Part shown: one piece after another, positions 23,884 through 34,474 of the stretch
Layout of the letters: each line of letters opens with the position of its first letter
Position numbering within the stretch: the first letter of the stretch is position 1
Source of the DNA: Thermoproteaceae archaeon
GTDB lineage: Archaea > Thermoproteota > Thermoprotei > Thermoproteales > Thermoproteaceae
Reading direction: 5' to 3'
Assembly (NCBI GenBank): GCA_020833025.1
Contig: JAJHRB010000008.1
Coordinates: forward strand, 1-35,256
Length of the DNA stretch: 35,256 nt
Program-made: the position numbers and the translations under genes
The notes under the pieces: generated by a model
Told to the model about the DNA's origin: nothing
The model's input: only the letters and a program-made list of their open reading frames with translations
The model's database searches: none

Positions 23884-24879
23884 CTACTCAGCGACAGAGA
23901 ATCCGGCGCTGTAGAGCAGGTCAAGCACGTGATCGAATAGCTTCGAGGGCGCGGAGGGCCGCGCGATCTCAGCCTCCCCGCCCTCGATGAAAACCACGCC
24001 GCACTTCAGCCTGGGCGGCTCGCGGGGCCTCCTGCCCCTGACCACGATAACAAGGTTCCTGAGTCTCCACAGCTTGCGGGAGTAAGAAAGCCACGGGCAT
24101 ATTGCAATAACGCCGCTCCTCTCCGCGGAGCCGTCGACAGATAGGTAGTTCATCCCGCACCTGTAGTCCCTGCTGAACTCGTACTCGCCGTGGAGCGACA
24201 GCGCCCTGGCCAGCGCGCTCGCCCTCCTCTGCTTCAGCTGGAGCAGCGCGCTCAAGATCTCGCCGGCAGAGCGCGCCGGGTTTACCACGAGGCCCACGCC
24301 GCTCCGGTAAACCGCGAGGTTCCCGACTCTCACCTCGGCTGGAGCCCTGCCGTAGAATGCCTCGTGGAGGCTCTCGTTGAAATCCCTGGCCAGCATGCCC
24401 TCCAGAAATGCCAGCGTGCCGCCGTCGGAGCAGGACCTCAGCTCGCTCCACACGTCAATGTCGACCGCTCTGGCGCGCTGCGAGATCTCGAGCAGCAGCC
24501 TCGCCAGATAGGGCGGCGCGGCCACGACGTCGTCGCTGTAGTGAATTGCAAGGCCCCATCTCACCAGTCTCTCGACTGCACTGCGGCAGCCAAGCAGCTC
24601 CATGCCCAGCTCCAGCTCGCCCTCCACCGCGAGATTGCGGCCGTACGCCGCGTAGAGCGCGGCGACTTGCTCGTCGTCTATTCTGGACTCGACGAGCCTC
24701 GCTAGATCGCCGGAGTACTCCTCTGCGGCCTTCAGGTCGGCCTCCGAGGCCCCGTCGGAGGCCTTCCACAGCTCCCGCCACGACGCGCCGTACCTGAGCA
24801 TGAAGTCTCTCTGGAGGGTTGCCTCGCTGCCGCGAAACACGGCGCGCTGATAGCGCGCCTCGATAACGGCGGGATCCAC
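23884..24879 (-). CDS. Hypothetical protein
   Basis: 331-aa frame, ordinary composition, no recognised family. Confidence 0.6.
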   Translation of the reverse strand: MDPAVIEARYQRAVFRGSEATLQRDFMLRYGASWRELWKASDGASEADLKAAEEYSGDLARLVESRIDDEQVAALYAAYGRNLAVEGELELGMELLGCRSAVERLVRWGLAIHYSDDVVAAPPYLARLLLEISQRARAVDIDVWSELRSCSDGGTLAFLEGMLARDFNESLHEAFYGRAPAEVRVGNLAVYRSGVGLVVNPARSAGEILSALLQLKQRRASALARALSLHGEYEFSRDYRCGMNYLSVDGSAERSGVIAICPWLSYSRKLWRLRNLVIVVRGRRPREPPRLKCGVVFIEGGEAEIARPSAPSKLFDHVLDLLYSAGFSVAE

Positions 24880-24899
24880 GCGGGCTCTCGCGCGCCCGT

Positions 24900-25200
24900 A
24901 TTTAAGTGCAGGCGCGCTGCTCGCTCCGGGCTTGCGCCCCCTCGCAAGCTCTATTAAGAGCTTGCATACCTTTCAGGAGGGCGGTCTGCAGTACGTCTAT
25001 TCTCTCTGCCAGACCGTCAACTATCCTGCTGACCTCTTGAGGGCCGGGGGCATCAACCCTCCTGTTAGTCTAGTCGACCCCGTCGTCGAGCCCGCCCAGC
25101 CCTGCCCCATGCCCCCAAGCTCCTTGACCACAAGTTTCTGTCGCAAGCCAAGCCCTAGCCGCTCAGCAGTGTCGGAGGTGCGAATAGGCTGGCTCAAGCC
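24900..25200 (-). pseudogene. Candidate decayed ORF
   Basis: Frame A LSQPIRTSDTAERLGLGLRQKLVVKELGGMGQG and frame B VDAPGPQEVSRIVDGLAERIDVLQTALLKGMQALNRACEGAQARSEQRACT* appear separated by a frameshift and an in-frame TAG. Confidence 0.35.
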
Positions 25201-25217
25201 GGCGGCAGCCGCACTGG

Positions 25218-25610
25218 TCAGTAAACGTAGGCCAGCAAAACTCCCCCTATCCTTCTCTCCTTGGCCTCTATGTGCGACATCACTCCCTGGCTTGTCGATA
25301 ATACCAGAATGCCGATGTTCCTGGCCGGCAGGAACTTCTGCTCCCACTCGACTATCTCCCTGTACTTGACAGGGAATCTTGGCTTTATCGGCCCCACCTC
25401 ATTTATCCTGCCGAGCAGCTGCACTATGTACTTGCCGCCCCTCCCGTCATCGACGTACTCTATCTCGCCGACGTAGCCGTAACGCTGCATAACTCTCAGC
25501 ACGTGATATACAAGCTTGTTGACGGGCCATATGGTCACCTGCCTCTTGCCGACCCTCTCTGCGTTTTTTATCATTATCAGCGCGTTTGACAGCAAGTCGA
25601 GCATTACCAC
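25218..25610 (-). CDS. rps8: 30S ribosomal protein S8
   Basis: [49 protein letters not shown]...[27 protein letters not shown]. Confidence 0.95.
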   Translation of the reverse strand: MVMLDLLSNALIMIKNAERVGKRQVTIWPVNKLVYHVLRVMQRYGYVGEIEYVDDGRGGKYIVQLLGRINEVGPIKPRFPVKYREIVEWEQKFLPARNIGILVLSTSQGVMSHIEAKERRIGGVLLAYVY

Positions 25611-25666
25611 GCCTGCCGGCGCCGCGGGACTTTAAAAGTGCTCCCGGGGTGCCGCGGCGCGCTCTC

Positions 25667-26962
25667 TCACGGCCTGACCCTCCTCACGTCGCGCGGGAAC
25701 GGCACGACGTCCCTTATGTGATCCGCGCCCACTATCCACATTACAAGCCTGTCAACGCCGAGGCCGAAGCCCGCGTGAGGCACCGAGCCGTACCTCCTCA
25801 AGTCGATGTACCACTGGTAGTCCTCGGGATTCATGCCGAACCTCACAATCTTCTCCACGAGCTCCCGCGCGTCGTATATCCTCTCGCCGCCGCCAACGAC
25901 CTCGCCGTAACCCTCGGGCATTAGGACGTCGAAGCTGAGGGTCGCCTCGGGCCTCCTCGGGTCGTTCCTGTGGTAGAACGCCTTGACCCTCTCGGGGAAT
26001 CCGTAGAGCACCACCGGCCTGTCGAACTCGAGCGTCAGCGCCCTCTCCTCGTCTGCCCCCAGGTCATCCCCCCACTTGATGGCGAGGCCCCTTCTCTGCA
26101 GTATCTCGACAGCCTCGTCATAGCTAATGCGGTAGAACGGCGGCCTGGCCCTCTCCAGGCTCTCCATTGCGCGGCCGAGCATCTTGAGCTCGTCCTGCCT
26201 CTCGCCCAGCACCCTCTCAATGACGTGGCCAACCAGCTCCTCGCTCACGCGCACCGCGTCCTCAACGCCGGCCCACGCCATCTCCGCCTCTGCGTGCCAG
26301 AACTCCGTCAGGTGCCTCCTCGTTCTGGAGGGCTCTGCCCTGAAGCTCGGCGCCATCGTGTACACTCTCTCGAGGCTGTAGATCAGAGCCTCTAGGTAGA
26401 ACTGCGAGCTCTGCGTTAGGTAGACGTGCCTGCCGAAGTAATCCACCCTGAAGAGCGTCGCGCCGCCCTCGACCGCAGCTGTGACGAACATCGGCGCCTG
26501 CACCTCGTAGAACCCGCGGCTCCTGAAGTACTCGTGAACTGCGCCGAACACGGTGTGCCTCACCTTGAGTATTGCCTGCATCTTCCTGCCCCTCACCCAC
26601 AGGTGCCTCATGTCAAGTAAATACTCGCTGTCGGCCTTAACAGCGTCCTCGTTTATCGGGTACGGCTCTCCGGCGCAGGCCCAGTCGACGCTCTCGACGT
26701 GAAGCTCGACGCTGCCGGGCGCTCTGGAATCCCTGACCAGGACCCCCGTGACGACAATGGACGACTCAATATTGAGATCCCCTGCAACTCTGAACTTATC
26801 GCGCGGGAGCACCAGCTGAATCACGCCTGTGGAGTCCCGCAGTAGGATGAAGACCTTCTCCCTGAGCGCCCGCTTGCGGTAAACCCACCCCCTCAGCGTT
26901 ACACGCCCCTCTCCAAGCTTGATCGCCTCGGCCACAGACGTGGCCCGTTTGAATAGCTCCAT
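25667..26962 (-). CDS. asnS: Asparaginyl-tRNA synthetase (class IIb)
   Basis: TLRGWVYRKR, FRAEPSRTRRHLTEFWHAEAEMAW, GFGLGVDRLVMWI. AsnRS rather than AspRS by overall pattern; not tested by phylogeny. Confidence 0.88.
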   Translation of the reverse strand: MELFKRATSVAEAIKLGEGRVTLRGWVYRKRALREKVFILLRDSTGVIQLVLPRDKFRVAGDLNIESSIVVTGVLVRDSRAPGSVELHVESVDWACAGEPYPINEDAVKADSEYLLDMRHLWVRGRKMQAILKVRHTVFGAVHEYFRSRGFYEVQAPMFVTAAVEGGATLFRVDYFGRHVYLTQSSQFYLEALIYSLERVYTMAPSFRAEPSRTRRHLTEFWHAEAEMAWAGVEDAVRVSEELVGHVIERVLGERQDELKMLGRAMESLERARPPFYRISYDEAVEILQRRGLAIKWGDDLGADEERALTLEFDRPVVLYGFPERVKAFYHRNDPRRPEATLSFDVLMPEGYGEVVGGGERIYDARELVEKIVRFGMNPEDYQWYIDLRRYGSVPHAGFGLGVDRLVMWIVGADHIRDVVPFPRDVRRVRP

Positions 26963-27006
26963 CGGGGCTGCGCCGGGAGCGCGTTAAAATGCCTAACCGC
27001 TGCCCC

Positions 27007-27258
27007 TCAGGGCTGCCGCGGCACCTCCTTGAATATTCCAACGATGAGGCCGCCAGCGCACTCCTGCGTCTGCTTCCCGACAAAATCGCCCTCCTGGTAC
27101 TTTCTCTTCCTTATGCCGTCGTCGCAGCGCACCACGGTATATAGCTCGGCAACTCTCTCCCTCGCTCCGATGGCCGCCCTTCTCCGCAGAACGTGCGTTA
27201 AAAAGGCCAGTATCAGGAGCGCCAGCAACATTAGCAGGAGGTAGTCCGCGGCGCCCAT
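27007..27258 (-). CDS. Small single-TM hypothetical protein
   Basis: N-terminal TM helix YLLLMLLALLILAFLTHVL then CAGGLIVGIFKEV. Confidence 0.55.
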   Translation of the reverse strand: MGAADYLLLMLLALLILAFLTHVLRRRAAIGARERVAELYTVVRCDDGIRKRKYQEGDFVGKQTQECAGGLIVGIFKEVPRQP

Positions 27259-27377
27259 GAAAAAAGAATTCGCGCATGTCCCTTTTATGAATGCTCCCCA
27301 CCTCCCCGCCGCTCCCGGCGCCGGAGGGCCCTCTCGCGTGTCGCGGCGATCCCGCTACCGCCGGCGGCCCAGACGCT

Positions 27378-27512
27378 GTGGGCGTACTTCACAGCGGCGC
27401 TAAGTATAGGGGCCTCGACCCGTACAGGGGCGTTATTGAGAGGTTGAGGCGCGTTGGCTTCAGCGTGTACAGGGTCGACCGCGGGTACGGGGTCTATGCA
27501 GTGCGGCTATGA
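27378..27512 (+). CDS. Possible small protein
   Basis: VGVLHSGAKYRGLDPYRGVIERLRRVGFSVYRVDRGYGVYAVRL; plausible composition only. Confidence 0.3.
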   Translation: MGVLHSGAKYRGLDPYRGVIERLRRVGFSVYRVDRGYGVYAVRL

Positions 27513-27629
27513 CCGCGAGATCGCGAGCCAGGGGCGCTTACGAGAGGGGGCTGGCCTCGCGGCAGATCAAGCAGCGTCAGATCTCTGCCCGCCGCGATCT
27601 AAGCTTTAAGCTGGCCCGGGTAGTGAGGC

Positions 27630-28748
27630 GTGGATGTCGACGAGAGAATGGAGCTAATATTGCGCTACCCCACAGAGGAAGTACTAACAGTCGACGAGCT
27701 TAGAGAGCTGCTCCTCACCGGCCACAAACTCAATCATTACATAGGCTTTGAGATCAGCGGCTTCATACACATAGGCACAGGCATTGTGAGCATGGCAAAG
27801 GTGGTTGACCTGCAGAAGGCGGGTATTAGAACTCAGGTATTCCTTGCAGACATACACTCCTGGCTTAATAACAAGCTGGGAGGGGACTTGGACACGATAA
27901 GACGCGTTGCGGTGACGTACTACATTGAAACATTTAAGAAAATAATCGAGATTTTAGGCGGCGACCCCGGCATGACAAGGTTCATTCTAGGCTCAGAGCT
28001 GTACAGCAAGAACGATGAGTACTGGCTCTTGCTGCTGGACATAACGAGATACCTGACCCTATCTCAAGTGAAACACAGCTTGACAATACTCGGCAGGAAA
28101 ATGGGCGAGTCAATACCGCTGGCGTACTTGGTCTACCCGCCGCTCCAGATTGCTGATATTTTCGCACTCGCTGCCCATCTACCTCACGGAGGCATTGACC
28201 AGCGGAGGGCGCATATACTGGCAAGGCACGTGGCGGGCAAAATCAAGCTCTTCCCGATGGAGGTCGGCGGCAAGAGGATAAAGCCCGTGGCAATTCACCA
28301 CAGGCTGATCCCGGCGCTGAACATAACATCCAAGCCGAGCGGAAGGGAGGAGCTAAGCGAGATTAAAATGTCAAAGAGCGTGCCGCAGAGCGCGATTTTC
28401 GTGCACGACGCACCCGAGGAGGTGAGACGCAAGATATACGGGGCGTACTGCCCGCCCCGGGAGACTGAGTACAACCCCGTGCTGGAGCTGTTGAGACTCT
28501 CAGCATTCAGAGAGAGAAGAAAGGCGCCGCTAGTAATTAAGCGCCCGCCGCAATACGGCGGCGATATCGACGTGTGGAGCTACGAGGAGCTGGAGGCTCT
28601 GTACAGGGACGGCAGAATACACCCGGCGGACTTGAAGGCGGCGGCGGCCGAGGAGCTCATAAAGCTCCTCGAGCCCGTCTACGAGTTCTTCCAGGGCCCT
28701 GGCGCCAGTCTGCTGCGCGAGATGAATAACATCGCGGTCACGCGCTAG
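27630..28748 (+). CDS. tyrS: Tyrosyl-tRNA synthetase
   Basis: [41 protein letters not shown]. Confidence 0.9.
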   Translation: MDVDERMELILRYPTEEVLTVDELRELLLTGHKLNHYIGFEISGFIHIGTGIVSMAKVVDLQKAGIRTQVFLADIHSWLNNKLGGDLDTIRRVAVTYYIETFKKIIEILGGDPGMTRFILGSELYSKNDEYWLLLLDITRYLTLSQVKHSLTILGRKMGESIPLAYLVYPPLQIADIFALAAHLPHGGIDQRRAHILARHVAGKIKLFPMEVGGKRIKPVAIHHRLIPALNITSKPSGREELSEIKMSKSVPQSAIFVHDAPEEVRRKIYGAYCPPRETEYNPVLELLRLSAFRERRKAPLVIKRPPQYGGDIDVWSYEELEALYRDGRIHPADLKAAAAEELIKLLEPVYEFFQGPGASLLREMNNIAVTR

Positions 28749-30072
28749 TAGAGGCGCCTGCCAGCGGGTGAGAGCTCAGCAGCCTCCTGAGAGTCTCTGG
28801 CGTTGGGGATCTAGCGAGCTCGCTGCAGACGCCCGGCTTCTCGAGCCACCGCTCCACGTCTTCTGCTGCCGCGCCGAGCGCGAGCGCGTGCCTCAGCAGC
28901 TCTTTTGCGAGCGCCGCCGCCCTCTCCGATATGCGGAACTCGTACCGCACAAACCTCCACCTAACGCCCCACTCTACGCGGTCGTGGGGGTACGCGAGCG
29001 TGAATGGCGCGAGCGCGGCCAGCACCACCTCCTCGGTCTCGAAATCGCTAGGGTCGGTGCAGATTGTCACGGAGAGAGTCCAGCCGAGCTCCATGTCCAC
29101 GATCTTGTCCCGCCCGATTCTCTCCCTAACCGCGTTGATCTGCTCAATAATGCACCTCCCAATGCACTCGCTCATCATCGCCGTGAGAGTCTCGGCCGTC
29201 AATTCGCGCGCGCGGCGTGCCGCGTCAGCGTACTCCTCGAGAAGCTCGGCGGAGGCTGCGCTCTCGGCAAGATAGATTAACGCTTTTAACTCTCTCGCGA
29301 CGCGCGTCACGCTGTCCGACACCTCAACGCTGAGAGTCAGGGGCACGCCCAGCTCCCTGGCCGTCTTGTAGTAAACATACGCCTGGGGGCGGAAGCCGAG
29401 TTCTGCCAGCGTGAGCAGAAGGTCCCTGATCACCTCGGCCGCACCCGGGGACCTCTCTCCGGACTTCCACTCCTCCAGCGCCTTTTTGAGCTGCGCCTCG
29501 ATCACTGCCGCGTAGGACGTAATGCCCGGCGCGAACAGTCTAGCTACGCGCTCGAGAGACTCGAAGAACTTGTCGCGAGAGGCGCAGTCCACCGTGCTAA
29601 AGATGTCGGCATCGATCAGTACTTCAGGGCTCGCGCCGAAGCTCGCAAGGCGCTCTGCGTAGCTCTTAACTCGCGCGCTCTCTATAGGCCCCGCATCGAG
29701 GCCGCAGTACTCCAGCGCGGCCTCCAGCATGTCGTAAATCCGCTGCGCGCGCCTCTGCACGTCCTCCTGGGCAAGTACGCTGGAGTAGTACCTCATAATG
29801 TAGAGAGTCCAGTAGAGGCCGAAGCTAGATAGCGGGTCGTCAGTCCGGGCGACGAGCCCGCCGGCATGCCTGTCTGGCACTATGAGATAAACCACGCGCC
29901 TCTCGTCGCCTCCTGTATGGTAAACCCTGTCGGCAATCTCTTTCAATTGCTCCAGCTCTTCAGTGTTGCCGAATTTTAACGCGTTTACGAGCTCCTCTAG
30001 TGTTATGCCGCGCTCCATTAACCGCGCGTACAGTGCTGCAATCGCGCTGCGGGGGGCCTGCCTACTCGTCAT
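28738..30072 (-). CDS. Hypothetical helical protein
   Basis: [35 protein letters not shown]...; 3' end overlaps tyrS 3' end by 11 nt; family not recognised. ORF track starts at 30141. Confidence 0.6.
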   Translation of the reverse strand: MTSRQAPRSAIAALYARLMERGITLEELVNALKFGNTEELEQLKEIADRVYHTGGDERRVVYLIVPDRHAGGLVARTDDPLSSFGLYWTLYIMRYYSSVLAQEDVQRRAQRIYDMLEAALEYCGLDAGPIESARVKSYAERLASFGASPEVLIDADIFSTVDCASRDKFFESLERVARLFAPGITSYAAVIEAQLKKALEEWKSGERSPGAAEVIRDLLLTLAELGFRPQAYVYYKTARELGVPLTLSVEVSDSVTRVARELKALIYLAESAASAELLEEYADAARRARELTAETLTAMMSECIGRCIIEQINAVRERIGRDKIVDMELGWTLSVTICTDPSDFETEEVVLAALAPFTLAYPHDRVEWGVRWRFVRYEFRISERAAALAKELLRHALALGAAAEDVERWLEKPGVCSELARSPTPETLRRLLSSHPLAGASTSA

Positions 30073-30191
30073 GCGCGCCAACCGCGCCGGCCGCTCTTCC
30101 GGCGCCTGCAGGCTCGCTCGCTCGCAGCGCGACCGCAGCACGGCCGCCGAGGCTGACGCCTATTGCCATTTTACACGCGGCGAGTACTATT

Positions 30192-31280
30192 TTAAGTATT
30201 GCCCACCCTCTGCGCGCCTTCTGCCAGCGCGAGAAGGTACCTCACTAGAGCCTCCGTGCCCGCTGCGAGAGACCTTTTGCCCATTAGCGCCGCGGCGGCG
30301 AGAGTCTTCACGTGATCGTCATAGTCAACGGCGACAAAACTCTCCCCGTCCAGTCTGTGGAGCAGCACGTCAATGAGTCTCATGCCGTACAGAGCCCTGA
30401 AGGCCTCGAACGCCAGGCGCAGCTTCAATCTTAGCGGCGTGGTCGCGCGCTCGTAGAGACTCGGCGTGTCGCGCGCCAGCGCCTCTGCCGCCGCCCTGCC
30501 GCTCTGCGCCGCGAGCGCGACGCCGCCCCCGCTCAGCGGCTTGACGAGGCCGGCCGCGCTGCCGATCAAAATCACGCGCCCAAATACCAGGCGCCTCAGC
30601 GGAGGGCCGGCCAGAACCGTGCCTCCGAACGGCGCCCTGACGGCCTTCCCGCGGATTATTTTGACGAGCTTGCCGAGCCTCTCCACCACGCAGCACGTGT
30701 CGGCAAGGCCGACGCGGTAAAGCCCCCGGTCTAGTCCTACAATCCAGGAGAAGTAGGCCCGGGAGAGCTTTCTATTGTAGACTACCGCGATTCCCGGCAG
30801 CTCGAAGTCGCTCTTGACATCGACCTGCACTCCTGCCAGCCCGACGACATGCCCGTAAACGCTGGAGAGTCTCCTGGCCGAGCCCTCGGCTATCACTATG
30901 TAGTCGTAGGGCCCGTATCTGTCGCCGCCCGAGGTATAAACGTACCCCCTAGATATCATTGCGACTCTCTTGTTGAGGTATAGCCGGCGCGCCCTCTCAG
31001 CGAGCCGCCTGTCAAGGCCCGGCCTGTCTATGAGATACGCGCGCCTCCTCAATTTAAAGTGCACAGACCTGCCCTCGAGATCTGTAATCAACAGCTCGTC
31101 GTAGGAGTTTAGTACTACATCTCCCGGGGCCTCGACCAGTCTGAGCGCGGCCTCGCTGACGAGGCCCGTGCAGTGCGCCGGGAGGCCGACCTCGGCGTGT
31201 TCCTCAAAGACGTCAGTGTCGCCAAATCTCGCAGCAAATGAGAGCCCTGCAACTCCGGCGCCAACGACGGCCACTCTCAC
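30192..31280 (-). CDS. Geranylgeranyl reductase-family FAD-dependent oxidoreductase
   Basis: MRVAVVGAGVAGLSFAARFG, VGLPAHCTGLVSEAAL, VILIGSAAGLVKPLSGGGVALAAQSGRAAAEAL. Confidence 0.85.
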   Translation of the reverse strand: MRVAVVGAGVAGLSFAARFGDTDVFEEHAEVGLPAHCTGLVSEAALRLVEAPGDVVLNSYDELLITDLEGRSVHFKLRRRAYLIDRPGLDRRLAERARRLYLNKRVAMISRGYVYTSGGDRYGPYDYIVIAEGSARRLSSVYGHVVGLAGVQVDVKSDFELPGIAVVYNRKLSRAYFSWIVGLDRGLYRVGLADTCCVVERLGKLVKIIRGKAVRAPFGGTVLAGPPLRRLVFGRVILIGSAAGLVKPLSGGGVALAAQSGRAAAEALARDTPSLYERATTPLRLKLRLAFEAFRALYGMRLIDVLLHRLDGESFVAVDYDDHVKTLAAAALMGKRSLAAGTEALVRYLLALAEGAQRVGNT

Positions 31281-31388
31281 GCGCCCCGGCGCGTGGCTCT
31301 ATTTATCACTCGCGCGATAGCTCTCGCCGCGGCTGCGCGGGCCCTGAGGGCAGCTCCCACTATTATTAATGGCACGTTAAATGCTGCA

Positions 31389-32819
31389 ATGCTGCAGTAC
31401 AGAAAGGTCGTCCGAGATCCTGTGCACGGCTTCATCAAGCTCACCGATGAGGAGGTCGCGTTAATTGACGGCGAGCCGCTCGTGCAGAGACTTAGGTACG
31501 TGAAGCAGCTCGGCTTTGTGTATCTCGTCTACCCGACTGCGCTGCACACGCGCTTTGATCATAGCCTCGGCGTGATGCACGCCGCATCTCTAATAGGCGA
31601 GAGGGCGCTTCAGCAGCTCGGCGAGCGCGACGACGCAATACTGAGGCACTTGCGGGTCGCCGCGCTGCTCCACGACATAGGCCACCTCCCCTTCTCTCAC
31701 ACGTTTGAGGTGCTGGCCGAGGACGTGGTGCGCGCGGCCGTCAAGATGGGCTGTGTCAGTGCCAGTCCTGCGCGCTTAGACGCCAGCACGGGCAGGCTGC
31801 ACGAAGCTGTATCCAGGCTGGTAGTCGAGAGAATGTCTGACAGACTAACAAGGCTCGGCTACGATCCCGAGACTGTGAGAGACCTGCTGCTCGGGCGGGG
31901 CCGCAGGTATCGGCTTCTCGGCAGTATTCTCTCGGGCAGCTTTGATGCCGACAAGCTCGACTACATAATGCGCGACATGTACTTCACCGGCGCGACTGTG
32001 GGCTCCAGTTTCACGCACATAGACCTCGAGAGGATAGTAGAGAACTTGGAGATCGAGGACGGCAGGTTTCAGTTTAATGAGAAGGCAAGAGTGAATATCG
32101 AGGGCTACTTAATCACGAGATACAATCTGTACAGGCACGTGTATCTGCATCACAAGACCGTGCTATTTACAGAGATCGCGCGGAGCGTGGTAATGGACAA
32201 CGCAACAAAGTGCGCCGGCGGTCTCGGCGAGGGGGCGATCTGCCAGTACCTCTGCGATCTGGCGCGCTTCATTACGGGCAACATCGATAGTGATGAGGCC
32301 TGGAAGATCACAGACCATTACTTCATCTCGGTGTTCATGCGGGACCCTAGGTTCAGAGATCTGCTGGCGAGAAAGCCGCCGGACTACGTGGCGTTATGGA
32401 AACGTGAGAAGGACTTCATGGAGGCAGTCGGGAATCCCGCGAAGTTCAATGAAGTAGTGGGCGCGTTAAGGTGGCCCAGACTGGAGGCGCTCAAGAGGAG
32501 CTTAATAGAGAGCCTCAACAAGGCGCTTGTGGGCTGCGAGCTCTCGCCGGGCGATCTCTTGATATCGCACGCGTGGTTCGAGCCGTACACTGAAGATCTC
32601 TACATCACAACGGCAACGGGCCCCGCCCCTCTGTCGAGTATCTCGCCGTTTGTCAATGCCATATACGAGGCTTGGAAGCGAGCGCCTCACGTGTTCATGT
32701 ATGTGAGCAGGAGGGCCCTCAAACGCTGCGGCGACAGATTACTCGATCGCGTGAGGTCAGAGCTGAGACTTCTCGTCGAGGAGATCGGCAGAGGTCTAGA
32801 GCTCGCGGGGAGGAGCTGA
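31389..32819 (+). CDS. HD-domain phosphohydrolase (SAMHD1/dNTPase-like)
   Basis: MLQYRKVVRDPVHGFIKLTDEEVALID, RFDHSLGVMHAA, LLHDIGHLPFSHTFE, SFDADKLDYIMRDMYFTG. Confidence 0.88.
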   Translation: MLQYRKVVRDPVHGFIKLTDEEVALIDGEPLVQRLRYVKQLGFVYLVYPTALHTRFDHSLGVMHAASLIGERALQQLGERDDAILRHLRVAALLHDIGHLPFSHTFEVLAEDVVRAAVKMGCVSASPARLDASTGRLHEAVSRLVVERMSDRLTRLGYDPETVRDLLLGRGRRYRLLGSILSGSFDADKLDYIMRDMYFTGATVGSSFTHIDLERIVENLEIEDGRFQFNEKARVNIEGYLITRYNLYRHVYLHHKTVLFTEIARSVVMDNATKCAGGLGEGAICQYLCDLARFITGNIDSDEAWKITDHYFISVFMRDPRFRDLLARKPPDYVALWKREKDFMEAVGNPAKFNEVVGALRWPRLEALKRSLIESLNKALVGCELSPGDLLISHAWFEPYTEDLYITTATGPAPLSSISPFVNAIYEAWKRAPHVFMYVSRRALKRCGDRLLDRVRSELRLLVEEIGRGLELAGRS

Positions 32820-32865
32820 CGCGTTTTCCCGCTAGCTTTACTTATGTAGATATTTCCGCTAGCGG

Positions 32866-33060
32866 ATCTGGGCCTGGCGCTGGATCGCCCGCGCCGCACG
32901 GGCCCCGCCGAGACGCGACGAGGAATCCCGTCTGGGCGCGCGGCCGGCGCCCCCGCCCCGTCTGCAGCTCCCGCCGGCCTTGCTGCCTCTTCCTGCACGC
33001 CTCCTTGCTGCGTTGTGCCGGTCTCGCGGCGCGGGGCCCTGAGAGCGGCAGGGCTGGGGG
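32866..33060 (+). ncRNA. Candidate structured non-coding RNA (strand tentative)
   Basis: Long-range pairing GGGCCCCGC(32900-32908)/GCGGGGCCC(33031-33039), CGAGAC(32909-32914)/GTCTCG(33021-33026), outer GCCGC/GCGGC; TATA-like TTTACTTATG upstream. Confidence 0.4.
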
Positions 33061-33119
33061 CACGAACGCCGCCTTGCGCTCGGGTTACGAGATTAAAGGC
33101 AGTGCAGCGGCGCCGCCTC

Positions 33120-33869
33120 GTGAAAATCATAGTGACGAACGACGACGGTCCCCACTCGCCGCTACTGAGCGCGCTCACCAGTGCATTGAGAGAGGCTGGA
33201 CACCAAGTCGTAGTGGTAGTGCCCGAAAAGCCGAGATCGGCGGCGGGTCTCGCGAGGACTTACCACAAGCCGCTCAGGGTGAGAAGGCTTGGGGACTACT
33301 ACCTCGTTAACGGGTTTCCCGCAGACGCCGTGTTTGCGGCCCTCAGAGTGATAGCGCCTGACGCAGACCTCTTGATATCGGGTATTAATATTGGCGAGAA
33401 CTTAGGCGTGGAGGCGACCTACGGCAGCGGCACAGTCGGCGCGGCAATACAGGGCGGCATCCTGGGAGTGCGGTCTCTCGCAGTGTCCATGGAGGGCAAC
33501 GGCAGCGTAGAGCTTGCAATGCGCGTTGCCGTGGAGGCAGCTGCCGTCGCTGACAGGCTGCACGATGACGTACTCGCGGTAAGCATAAACATCCCGAGCG
33601 ACTGGAAGGGAGGGCTTTACTGCGTGAGAAAGCTCGCAAGAGCCGTGTCCCGAGAGCGAGTCTACGAGGGGGTTGACCCGCGCGGCGAGAAGTTCTACTG
33701 GCGCTGGGGGCCGCGCGCCAGCGCCTTTGAGCCGGGGACCGATGCGTACTACTTTTACGTGAATCGCGGTATTACAATTCTCGGGCTCTCTGGATCGGGC
33801 ATTATCAACATAGCGGCATTCGCGACCGGGCTCGGGACTAGACTAGATGCCAGGCACGTGCACTGCTGA
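33120..33869 (+). CDS. surE: 5'-nucleotidase SurE
   Basis: VKIIVTNDDGPHSPLLSALTSAL, SGINIGENLG..TYGSGTVGAAIQG. GTG 33120 with ATTAAAGG box about 25 nt upstream; ORF track starts at 33015. Confidence 0.92.
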   Translation: MKIIVTNDDGPHSPLLSALTSALREAGHQVVVVVPEKPRSAAGLARTYHKPLRVRRLGDYYLVNGFPADAVFAALRVIAPDADLLISGINIGENLGVEATYGSGTVGAAIQGGILGVRSLAVSMEGNGSVELAMRVAVEAAAVADRLHDDVLAVSINIPSDWKGGLYCVRKLARAVSRERVYEGVDPRGEKFYWRWGPRASAFEPGTDAYYFYVNRGITILGLSGSGIINIAAFATGLGTRLDARHVHC

Positions 33870-34052
33870 GCTCGCCCCGCTCCCGGCCGCCTTATGGAGG
33901 CCAGAGCCCCGGAGCCTCTCGCGCGCCTGTCAGTTGCCGCGCCCAAGCGTAACATAACGAGGCCGCTGTCAGTAGTGCGGCGGTAGTCCGGGCGTGGTGC
34001 ATGCCTGTCGGCTGGCGCTGCAAATAAATGCTGCACTGAGATATCCCGCCCC

Positions 34053-34397
34053 ATGGAGTCTGACGTGGTTAGGGCCATGCGCTATAAATTCGTGCGCTAC
34101 TGCATTAACAAAGCCTACGCAGAAATGGACTTCGGAGGGGTGCCGGCCGAGGTTATCAATGTATTTGACGACGTGGTCGACCAAATTAGACGTCTCGAAA
34201 AGTATTTCACGTCCATAGAGTCTATTAAAACTGCACTGCAGACAGACATAGCAGAAAAATTGAGAGCGCTCAAGGAGAGAGATCCGAACTTCACAAAAGC
34301 ATTTGTGGATAAAGTTGTGAAGCACTGCCTAGAAATTGAGGAAATAGCCGGCTCCGAAATCCGGCAGTACATTGAGATGTTGCGCGAGGTCGTGTAG
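34053..34397 (+). CDS. Hypothetical helical protein
   Basis: Leaderless ATG with CAAATAAATG box about 25 nt upstream. Confidence 0.6.
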   Translation: MESDVVRAMRYKFVRYCINKAYAEMDFGGVPAEVINVFDDVVDQIRRLEKYFTSIESIKTALQTDIAEKLRALKERDPNFTKAFVDKVVKHCLEIEEIAGSEIRQYIEMLREVV

Positions 34398-34474
34398 CGG
34401 GCGTGCCAACCGCGCCGGCCGTTACAGAAGTTTTTATACGAAAAAATAAAAAACTACGCCACAAAGAAGGCTTT

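Noticed and set aside
30000-30376. Plus-strand ORFs between the hypothetical gene and geranylgeranyl reductase gene
   Set aside because: Mostly antisense to annotated genes; no convincing start context.
32820-33119. SRP RNA or RNase P RNA at this locus
   Set aside because: The conserved SRP helix 8 motif and RNase P CR-I/CR-V motifs were not found on either strand; only a generic structured-RNA call is justified without covariance-model search.
32672-33310. Plus-strand ORF 32672..33310 and minus ORFs in the same region
   Set aside because: Out of frame with the HD protein and SurE; Arg/Gly/Pro-rich translation.
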